Shown: piece by piece, positions 43,401-54,900 of the stretch | How positions within the stretch are numbered: position 1 is the stretch's first letter | Layout of the letters: every line of letters begins with the position of its first letter | DNA from: Echinarachnius parma | Taxonomy: Eukaryota; Echinodermata; Echinoidea; Clypeasteroida; Echinarachniidae | DNA length: 64,000 bases | Assembly: GCA_037951105.1 (NCBI GenBank) | Contig: JBAMJV010005558.1 | Span: forward strand, 1 to 64,000 | Reading direction: 5' to 3' | Program-made: the position numbers and the translations under genes | The notes under the pieces: model-generated | Databases searched by the model: none | The model's input: the letters and a program-made list of their open reading frames with translations, nothing else | Told to the model about the DNA's origin: nothing

Positions 43401-46400
43401 GAGACTTCAATCCTATACCAAAATCATTGTAAGATATTGTCCGAATGATGTGTAAAAGGAACACTGCTTTCATGGAGTTAGACACTTTACTGGTTTCACT
43501 TTAACTCTGAATTAGTATGTTATAACTTATAAAGACCAACTTCATAGCTGATCCCAAAACATAGAATACTGAGTCAAACCTCTCTTAGTGGTCACCTGTC
43601 TATATAAACAGCCAACCTGCCTATACAGTGGCCACTAAAAGCATATTCCCCTGCAGGGAAAAACAATGTCATATAATCTGTCTAGATAAAGGGTCACCTG
43701 TCTACAATTGCCACTATTCTTAAACTTGTTAAATTGGTGTGTCTTTCAGTGTTCTGTGAATTAATGTGTCATTAAGGACCTACTTAAAAGCAGGCAACAA
43801 TAACATCCCAAGCAGTAATGTATTTGGCAGTGGCATTAGAAATCATGACAAAATACATTCAATTGAATTGTATGATATTCTGTTGTGATCACATTATATA
43901 ATTTTAAAAACGGCTCCGGTAAATTCAGTAACGTGATTGGTTAAATCCTGTCACGTGACTATATTTATTAATTTCAACAAACATGCACGATCGTGCGGGA
44001 AAGGGTGCAACAGCGTGCATTACTCACTTTCGTTGCACACCTTTTGAAATGGCTGTTATGTCACAATGCTTGTTTACATTGTTTCTATCGAAGTAAAAAC
44101 TCGCGAAAGTGATTGTAAAAAAGGTGGAAAATGCTTTGTTTTGTAAATTATCTGTTCTGTAGTAAATAAATGTTAGCAGTTTTTTTAATTATATGGTATG
44201 TGGTCTTATATTTTTAAGTTTGGGAATGGAAATGTATACAGCTCTTTGATTATTTTTCACTTTTACGGACAATTTTCAGCGATTTCGCATCGGACTGAAT
44301 TTGTGAATTTGACTGTGCATCATCTGCTGCAACTTCACATTCAGTCAGTGTGTGCATGCAGTACTTATTGATGATGAATGATGTGAATTCCAAATAAATT
44401 CCTACTCTACAGTAAATAGATTGGGTTACGGTACTACGTACTAATTGTGGCAAGTCTGTTTCAAATAATCCAGCGATCATAAACATTTCTGTGGTTGAGC
44501 GTGTTTTATAAAACAGATATTACACGGTCTTAATTTCGTGCGTCAGTGTAAATGCAACGCACTCAAGGTTTTCTCATTGGCTTACGCCTCGTGCGATGCG
44601 TACACTGAGAAAACCTTGAGTGCGTTGCATTTACACAACGCACTCTAGAACGTGTATTATCTGAGTGTATAGACTTAACATAATGCACTTTTTAAAGTGT
44701 GTGATATGGAAACAAACTTATTGTGTTGTTCATCATTATATATCCCAAAGAGATTAGTAGATATTTCACGTTTTAATTAATACTATGGTAAAAGATCCTT
44801 TTCTTATGCTGCTTCTTCTCTATGGCAATGGAACAATCTTCCACTCAATATTCGCTCTTCTCACAATGTTGATAATTTTAACTTATTTGTTTGCCTTTTG
44901 CGATTGTTAGTTCTTTGTTTATAAACATGTATGTCTATATATCCTATAATTTATGTAGATATTTGTTAAGCGATTAGAGGGTTGCAATATGCGCTATACA
45001 AATGTATATAATAATGATTATTATTATTAAGCTCAAGTTTTAATTGAATCTCTCTGCATTGCACATTGTACTAGATGTGTGCAAACATACCACATTTCTA
45101 TCATCAATCGTTATTTTTGCAGAAAATTGCATATTTTGTTTTTTGTTCTTTGCTCTCTTTAAGTCCTTGATATGGAAACTAATTTCTAGTGCTAATCATT
45201 ATGGTTCCAAGATAAATATATGTACATACATCTGCATTTTCTCTATTTCTAAAACAATTTGCCAGAAATTTTAGTTGTATTTAGAATGTATTGTGCAGTG
45301 TATACTTGCTTACGTGCAAACCTACCAAATTTATGTAACTGTTTGTTGTCTAATATTTGCAAATTGTTTAAACAATGGAACAAGAGATAACAATCATTAT
45401 ACATTAACCCTAATCCCATTGGGTTATTTTGATCACTCGAGTCCATTAGGGGGGGGGGGGGCCTTTTTGGCCCCCCCTCAAATCTCGGCAACGAACGGAC
45501 CGATTGACTTGAAAATTGGCACATACGTAAAAAAAGTCGAGTAGAATTTTATTCTTATGTATTTTATTGTTTTTTTGTTTTGTTTTTTAGAATTTATCTC
45601 TGAAGTGTATGAATTAAACTAATAACAAAGCAATAATCAAAATTATGATTCAATGTAACAATTATAACAGATTTGGAGTTTACATGGCATCGGATATATG
45701 AATTACATGTACATAGAAACCTGTACAAAAATTGCATTTTTTTTGTGACGGCTGAGCAATTATCCACCTCTAAAATCAGTTCTACAAGTCCGACCGGGGT
45801 GAATTATATATCAAAACATGCGGGAGACTTGAGAGAAAAAAGTCATGAAGTTTGAACGTGAAATTCCAATCGGTCTAGATGCACGTCGAAAAAAACGACA
45901 GGGGGGGCCAAAAAGGCCCCCCCCCCCCCTAATGGGATTAGGGTTAATGAGATAAATTATCATGGTTCATAAATGTGCTCATTCGATAACATACCACACT
46001 GCAATTACAAATCAACAAATTACAAGTTGTATCAACTTGTATAACCTAAGTTTCTAAATAATTTCTTCACTTGCATATACAGGAAAAGTAAATGTTGCAT
46101 GAAGAAAGCTAGTTTAATTAAAAGCTACAATCTATTTCATTATCACAATATGCCTGAAATAATCTGATTATTTTAATCTCTGCTCTTTTTGTTATCACAC
46201 ATTTCCACTACTATCTAATAAAACAAGAAAAATACTAATACGTATAAGTATTTTCACACATATTTTCTCTTTGTGTAAAGCATATATATAGAACTTTCAT
46301 GTTGTACATTTTATATACCTTATTGTTTGATGATAAAACAAGACTTTCTAGTGGCCATATTCAATTTCTGGTGGCCATCTGGACTTGGGCCACTGCATAC

Positions 46401-48238
46401 ATTTGGATGAATAAAATCATTAGATGACAAAAATGTCTGTGTGTGGGGGGGTTCATCATTTGTGTGTGTGTGTTTTCTTTGTTTGTATGTGTATGTGTGT
46501 TTGTGTGTGTGTGTGCCTGTTGTGTGTGCCTGTTTTGTGTGCATGCTTGTGTGCTTGTGTGTGTGTGTGTGTGTGTGTGTTGGTTTGTGTGTGGACATGT
46601 GCTTGCATGCATGTTTGTATTTTAAAAGTAAATTTGCAAGAAAATGATCATATTTAGTAAAATAATAATCTGAAATAATAAATTTGTGTCTTATTTGGCA
46701 GGTACCAGTTTGGATACCATAAAGAATAAGGACAGTAAAGTCACATAAGGGCCATGTGTAGAGAGTCTTTCCAATTTATACCTTTAAGAACTTTGATCCA
46801 GTGCATTTTTAATCATAATGTTTAACCTTTTACAGAAAATCAGTATTAATATATATGTGACCGGCTAAAGCAAAACCCTGCACTTGTCGGTAAAAATAAA
46901 AACGTAGATCATCATACCTTTAGAAAGGCCTCATTACAAGCTTTCATTTCATACTTTGTTCTAACAAATTGGTCAATAATTGGCAAAGATATGATTGTTT
47001 CAATTTTACAATCACAAGTCCTTTAGGCTTTACACACATTATGACAATTTAAAATGCCCATTTCTTCAAAACATTCATTACCGACAAGTGCCAGGTTTTG
47101 CTTTAGCCGGTCACATATGTAATGGATAGAATATTATCATTCAATGCTGTTCACCAGTGCAGAGTAGTAACATATCTTGAACATTGATCCTACTCAAAAG
47201 ACTAACCCTAATCCTACATTAATATTGCTTAATCTTATGCCGGGTGTAATTCTAAAGAACGGGGGAAAAGTTAACAACGCCACCTAGTGTTTGTAACTGA
47301 GTAGCTACAACTCTGCCCAGACCAATGAAATGTAGGTACAAGTGTGACCTTACACCACAAAACGACCAATACGTTGGGAAAACTGATTGAGCTGATTTTC
47401 ATATAACATTAAAATAGAAGTCATAACCTTTAAAATGGTATATAATTTGTTATCTTTGGACTAAGCAATCACTCTTAAAAATGAACGCCAAAGATTTGGA
47501 ATATGGCTGAAGCATTTTTAAAATGAGGGAGAAATTAGGGCCACTTAAAGGATCAGTGTGAATTCAAGTGCTGTAATAAGATCACATTTATTAGTGGAAA
47601 ATAATATTTAAACATGAATTCCGACGCTCAAAATATCACAGAAGGTGTAGATTAAGATATGCTTATTCAGGAAATACCAAATCCAAAATCTCATATTTTG
47701 GACAAAATTTGGCTATTTTAGCTAATAAAAGAGAAACTACCAGTGACAGAATGGTCATTTTGTGATGTAAGGTCACAAGTATGAGCTGTACTGCAACAGA
47801 CCACTCCACTTATACATTATATGAATTAACTGTAAATTGTTTGCATATGCTGCAACACTGTCATACATGTACATTTGGGGTGCTATAAGGGGGCTGTGAG
47901 GTCCCCCTTCAAACAAAAATCCAGTATATGGTTCAAAGACTAAAACATGACTGTATGTTCATGATATGAATGTTTTTCTTGTTTCATGTGTTTTCACACT
48001 TTACCATGTTAATAACACCCTATCTATGCCCCAGCATGTGTGTCCTTCAGCAACGCATTTAATCAACATTGCTGCTCCTTACCCAGGTGTAATAAATGGG
48101 TACTCGGCAGGAATGAGGGTGTGTAGAAAGAAGAAAGAAGAAAATCTAGATTAAGTTCCCCCTGCCAGGTGCAAAGCTGCTCAGATGACGGACTGACCAA
48201 CCGACGAAATCAATCAATCAATCAATCGATCAATCATG

Positions 48239-48270
<32 letters not shown>

Positions 48271-50277
48271 ATCAATCGATCGATAGATCGACAGATCGAT
48301 CGATTGATCGATCGACCGACCGACCGACCGACCGACCGACCGACCGACCGACCGACCGACCGACCGACCGACCGACCGACCGACCGACCGACCGACCGAC
48401 CGACCGACCGACCGACCGACCGACCGACCGACCGACCGACCGACCGACCGACCGATCTACTGCTCTTGTTATAGTATAATCTGCTCTGGTTATAGTAAAT
48501 CAATGAAATCAACAAACATCAAGTCAATCAATCAATCAGTCAATCAATCAATCAACAATAAACCAACCTCTCCCTGTGTGGTGAATGTCCCCTGGTGCAA
48601 CTCTAGATAGAGTTCTCCCTGCCACGTGCATAGCTGCTCAGAATCTGCCTCGATTGCGGAGAAGAAGTCTTTTGGAGTGGACGCTTTGACTTTTGGCAGA
48701 CCGTCTGTGTCCTTCAATCTGGTCAGTCTTTCCAACATGTTCATGCTGCCAATAAAATGATAACATAAGGATATTGTAGTACTTTTAACTCAATGAGCAA
48801 AGGGCAGGGATACCAGCAAGCAACAAGTAGTGAGTCTGAAAAGTCAAATCTGATAAATGATTTGTGTGGCAATTAACAAAATTGAGCCTGAATTTCTAGG
48901 TGGCCAGGGCCTGAATTCAGACTTTTGCCTGAAAACTGGCATCCCTGAAAGGGGTCTTTATTGTACAGTACTATACTTCACATGTACAGCTTAAAACTTA
49001 TCAATTTTGATGAAGCTGAAATGCACAATTTCACAATGTACATATGTGTCTGTCCAAACGATATATACATTAAATTTTTGCTTTCAAATTTTAAGCAGAC
49101 ATAAACAAAATGCAGAGTGGTTTCTGACACATTGTTGGTAAAGTTATCTCTCTTTGATTAGCTTTCAACAAATAAATGTGGTTAGTGAAGAAATGAATGA
49201 TGGAAATAAGTATCATTATTATAATGGACAACCAAACATAAAAGAATATTTAAAGTGTTTTCGTTGTTTGGGGCCACCAGGTTCAGCCTACTTACTACAA
49301 GTTTTAAAAATGTTGATTTTACTTGCCCGACACGGCCACAAGGCTAAACAGCCAATTTCTAACATTTACATCAAAGTAAAGTCAGTGAAATGAGTAAGTG
49401 AATGCCAAATTGAATTTTCGCTCATTACACAGTCATATATGACACTCATTTACCCCAATGCAGGAATTAATTTTTAATTTTAGGGGGCTACTTTTCCAAA
49501 CAGATGGATATCCAGAAATTGGTCACATAATACCCTATGGTAATTAAAGGGGCTACCTACTGATTTCAGGGGGCATTTTTGAAAATTAGGGGGCGAAATC
49601 GCCCTCAGCCCCATATATTTCCTACCCTGAAGTACACATTACAGAGTGGACATATCAGATCCATTCATACTTTCTATATTTTCATCATCTTGTCCAAGTA
49701 TGTTTCCACACTGCGTCTTGTTTTGTTCATACATGTTCTCTTCAGTAGTCTCCGTAGGCACAACATTATTTTGAATCCTTATCGAACAGTTTTTGTTTTT
49801 GTTTTTTTCTTATTATTCATAATTTTTCCGTATTTGATTTTTTTTATTTTTTCCGTATTTTATACTTTCATTATTTTGTAAAACATTAATTTTTGAGGGA
49901 TTCCACATTCTACAAGCCATGCTTTTAGTGGATCCCTCCATTTTCACTTGAAATTTAAACATACAGCAACATTCGTTTACTTTCTGATTCCGCTTTTATA
50001 GCATGATTATTTCTAAATGTCAAAATTTAATTGTACCTTACTTTTAAAATTTCAAGATTTCGTTGTATCTTTATTCATTGTATTTTAATTAATAATTATA
50101 TCAACATAAATTTTGATTGCAAATGTTTATAATGTATTGTTTAAACTGTCACAAATGTTGTTGTGACTTATTCATTGTAAATATATGTACTGTAGAGGCA
50201 CGGATTTTCCGCGATCGCGGAAAATCGCGGAAAATCGCGGAATTGACCATTTGAAACGGAAAACGGAAAAAAAAAAG

Positions 50278-50346
<69 letters not shown>

Positions 50347-51922
50347 CTTTTCTTTTCTTTTTCGGAGCCCGTTCTGAAAAAAATGAAACCGGGACCCGAT
50401 GGTGACGGTCGGGAACCAGTGTGACGGACTGAACCAACTCAGCCTTAATCATTAATGAATAAATGTTAAAGATATTTACTCTCTGCCTCTGGCCTGTGGT
50501 AAGTCCTTCCTGATATCAGGCATGACACATTCCCCCCAAATTTTGATGATTTGTGGGTGAAAATCATGATTTTACCCTACTCATTGAATTTTGTATGGAG
50601 TTCTATGTAAACGGAATTTGCAGTTTTTCACATGTACAAAGTCTATGGCAAAACGGAATTTCCGTTTTTCAGGCAGGTAAAAACGGAATTCCAGATTTTC
50701 TGAAACGGAAAAGGCCTTTTTTTGAAACGGAAAATCAGTGCCCCTAGTACTGTCTTGTTGAAAATGAAATAAAATTGAACATTGAAGTATTGAACATTGA
50801 ACATTGAACACCCAAAATACACATTTTATGAACCCTTCATCAGATTTTGTAAATGTCATCAAAGTTGCTAGATCCCTTTAACAATCATCAACAACATCCT
50901 CATCTCCACGGCAACAGTAACTAAGGGGACTTACTCTGGTCCCCCTCCCCCATCTCCATGCCCATAGAGCAGCAAGGTGTGGTTCACTCTGCCCTTGTCC
51001 CGGTTGTTCTTGGCCGACTTTAAGATCTGGCAACATTCAAAGAAATAAGTAGAATAGGATATATTTACACATTACATAAAACACACATAAAAAAATGTAC
51101 CTCCTAAACATGAACAGACATAGCTATGGCAAGAAGTGAAAGTTGGTTCACTCTGCCCTTGTCTCAGCTGTTTTTGGCAGACTTTAAGATCTGGCAACAA
51201 TTAAAACAAAAATATGATAAATATCATGATTTAACTGAAACAGAGATTTTACTATGGGGGGTATGGGGATGTTAGTATACCATCACCCCTTCAATCATGA
51301 TCACAGCCATAATCATTATAATCATGATTATCATCGTCATGACAATCATTGTCATCATCATCATAATCATCATCATCATCATCATAATTATCATCATCAT
51401 CATCATTATCACCATCATCATCATCATCACCACCATCATCATATTAATAATCATCTACATCATCATTGTCATTGTTGTCATCATCACCATCTTCATTCCC
51501 ACCACCATAACCATCGCCATCAATATTCATCCCATTTCCATCACCATCTTCATTGTCCTCATCCCTACCATTACAGTCAGTATGTTATTATGGTTTATGT
51601 TCGCTTGGTCTACACTCAGTTGGTCTACAACTCATTTGGTCTACTACTTGATGCCTTTTTAAAACTTCAATTTCCCAAACTCCAAACACGATCCCTAACC
51701 CAAAACCTAACCCTAACCCTAATCCACACCCCTATTACCCTAATCATAATCCCTAATTATAATCATAAGCCCCCAAATTTATAATTTTCTAGTAGACCAA
51801 ATGGATGTAGACCAATCGGCAAGTCATTGTTTTCTCACCTCTTCCACTGTGACCTTGGAGTTGTAGTCGTCGTTGGGAGGAAATTGCCGCCACCACCACG
51901 ACCAAAACCACCACCACCATCA

Positions 51923-51976
<54 letters not shown>

Positions 51977-54900
51977 GTTTTCTCACCTCTTCCACTGTGA
52001 CCTTGGAGTTGTAGTCGTCGTTGGGAGGAAAGTGAGCAAGACACTTTGTCCCGTCTATTCCCTGCCACCAAAACGTGTTGTGCTGAGAATAACAAACATT
52101 GAAATGATGGTATTTTACACAATGATTATAAATGTTGCTTGTAAGTATCAGTTTCCATGGTGGTGTATATAATACGTGTGGTTTGCGGATGCACCATGTG
52201 AGTGTGGTGGATTGGTGATTCCTGAAAAGGACTATGGTAGTCCTAGAAAGGACTGTTGGTAGTCCTTGAAAGGACTGCTGGTGTAGTCCTAAAAAGGACT
52301 GTTGGTGTAGTCCTGAAAAAAGGACTCTTTCTAGGAGAGTCCTAAAAGGAACTGTTGGTAGTCCTAGAAAGGACTGTTGGGATAGTCCTGAAAAGGACTG
52401 TTGGTATTCTGTTGATTATATTTTTATACATTTTATCATGATGCGAGCGTGGAAATTAACTAGACAAGTCTATGCCCTGCAAATAGAGCCTATTGTGCGG
52501 AAGAGATTTGTTTTTATGAAACCATGAAAGTATTCAAAATATATCTAGCATAATTAATTCACACTGGTTATATTTGATACAATCAAAATTTATGATAAGC
52601 CAACTTAACACAATAAACAGAAACTAAAAGAACCCTGAAGGCTGTAGATGACAACCAAAAAATTTAGGAGGTAAATATTTGTATTGTGATCAAAAGATTA
52701 AAATGTTGCTTTAACCCTAACCAGGCCGGGGGGGGGGGGTGGAATCCACCCCCCCCCTCGACTTTTCGCGCGATAATTCTGCAACGCCCGCAGGTATTGC
52801 CGCGCAACTTCATGAGTTTTTTCATTGAAGTCTTGCGCAACTTTTGAGACCAAATTTGCGACGACCGGGTATACCGTTCCAAAGTCGCATGACCTTTTGT
52901 AAGTGAGCGTCGGCATGAAAAGCGCTAAATTTTGTGATTTGTGTACAAATCCTATGGAAATTGAGTTTTTCCTAGAATAGACAAAACCTTCTTTATTTTT
53001 CATTCTAATCACTGCAATCATTTAATTTTGGGCTAAAAATAGTTGAATAATGGTTAATAATTCATTCCATCGAAAAAAACAATAAAAAACAAAAGTAAAA
53101 AAACAAAGAAATACATAAGAAATTCCAAAAACAAAGAAATACATAAGGAATTTTTTTGCTGTTGCAATTTTTAATGTTGAAAACCTTTTAATTAGGTCAT
53201 TAAAAATATTCATGCACAAAATTGGCATATTCTGAGCCATATTTAGTGATTTATAGACAAAAAGAGGATTTTTGCATAAATTTGCATAATTAAGTAGAAA
53301 TTTATTTTTTTCAAAAAAATAACAATGCAATCTTGTAGATTATGTCGCAAACTATCTGTGTGCCAAATTTCGTGGCGGCCGCGCGTTCGGCGGCCGAGAT
53401 CTCAGGGGGGGGTGGAATCCACCCCCCCCCCCCGGCTATAGCATAGCCAAAATAACCCGGCCTGGTTAGGGTTAAAATTAAATACCAATACAGATGAGCT
53501 TTCATACTAAAAGGAAATTAAAAACCTGTGTTTAACCCAAAACGTGCCAGTGGAGCCCTTTCCCAGTCCCACATTTATTGGAATGCCACTGCCTCATTGC
53601 TTTTTGGGGATTTGAAAGAAATCTATTGAAAAGAGAATGCCCGACACCTGACGATTACGGTGTGCACCGAACAATAGAGCCACTTACGTATACAATGGCA
53701 CCGCACATTACAATGGGCATGATCAAGTACTCTTACCATTGCGTGCAATTATGCCGCAACTTTCCTCTTTTTTTTGTCTTACCTCACTCACATGCCTGTT
53801 TACCATTAAAGGGTACCACCACCCAAAAATAATATTCTTATTAAAGAAAGGTAACATCCTTAGTATTCCATTCCATCAACAAGTTCACAAAAATATGTTT
53901 CCAGAAAGAAAACAAATAATTGGAAACGCATCACCATTCTAAAGCATGCGTTCATGCGGTCTGAATTACGCAGACTGCTATGTGTGTGGTGAATTGCAAT
54001 GTATGCAGAGCGAACGAATCGCCCGGGAATCTATTGTTTACAAACCTGCGAGTGAATAGCATTGGCGCACTCGCAAATGGTTGGCCCGTATGGAACCAGG
54101 AAATAGCAGTGGTTCTGTAAGTGGTGGAAATTAATTGCTTTGTTTATGAATTACAGAACCCTTTGCAAAATGTTGGGTATCTATTTGATATCACAAAACG
54201 GTACCAAAACATATAATAATGTGTTGTCCTTTGCCCGGTGGTCCCCTTTAAGTACTCTATTACCATTGCGTGCAATCAAGTACTCTATTACCATTGCGTG
54301 CAATCAAGTACTCTATTACCATTGCGTGCAATCAAGTGCTCTTCTATTACCATTGCGTGCAATCAAGTACTCTATTACCATTGCATGCAATCAAGTACTC
54401 TATTACCATTGCGTGCAATCAAGTACTCTATTACCATTGCGTGCAATCAAGTACTCTATTACCATTGCGTGCAATCAAGCATGTGGCATCCAAGCAGTAG
54501 CTGTAATGCAAGCACTTGGCACGTTAGATGATAAAATACTCACTGGAAACTTGTTGACGAGAGACCAGCTGAGTTTCTGAGACACAAAGCGTTTGATTCC
54601 TGCCCCGGCCAGGATCTGAGGCAGCTGGGCTGAATAGCCAAAGGTATCTGGTAGCCAGAACTAAGGGGGAGGGGGGGGGGGGAAGATATAATAATGATGA
54701 GTTATTTTAAAAATCAAACCTTAAAAAAACACAGAGGAAGTTGGATAAAATGGTCACTACTAGTAATACTTAGTAACTATATTGTATTGTCTTACTTTCT
54801 AAACCATTTGCTTATAAATTCTGATTGCTCCTATTTATTTAGTTGAGCACTTTAACCATGGTGATTTGCACTATTTATACTATTATTAATGTTCATATCT

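Larger units (their letters stand above)
42912..48567. repeat. Segment 3 block downstream of TRIM copy 3
   Basis: No gene seen. Contains elements at 45408-45943, 46856-47115 and 47344-47776, a hairpin at 44549-44636, TG repeats at 46435-46612, a small exon I fragment at 48152-48185 and tetranucleotide runs at 48205-48455. Confidence 0.6.
48746..50934. repeat. Intron H-I: nested repeats
   Basis: Contains a CAGGGATGCCAG MITE (48805-48947), a host repeat at about 49490-49615 shared with 20820-21060 (opposite strand), and the 50193-50746 element. No additional exon is seen. Confidence 0.6.
52083..54543. repeat. Intron F-G: tandem repeats and two elements
   Basis: 52215-52405 tandem AGTCCT..AGGACT units; 52715-53471 CCCTAA-ended element; 53807-54251 TTAAAGGGTACCACC MITE; 54250-54476 28-bp array. 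No exon is seen between them. Confidence 0.7.

Noticed and set aside
43890-44500. Possible coding exon or promoter in a region of less obvious repeat
   Set aside because: No open frame with domain similarity, no conserved splice pair and no match in the paralogous segment supports it.
51690-51745. Possible interstitial telomere repeat (CCCTAA-like)
   Set aside because: The units are irregular (CCCTAACCC, CCTAACCCTAATCC) and short; more likely part of a local repeat.
54140-54580. Repeated frame [19 protein letters not shown]
   Set aside because: It is a translation of the 28-bp minisatellite; 28 is not a multiple of three, so all frames cycle.
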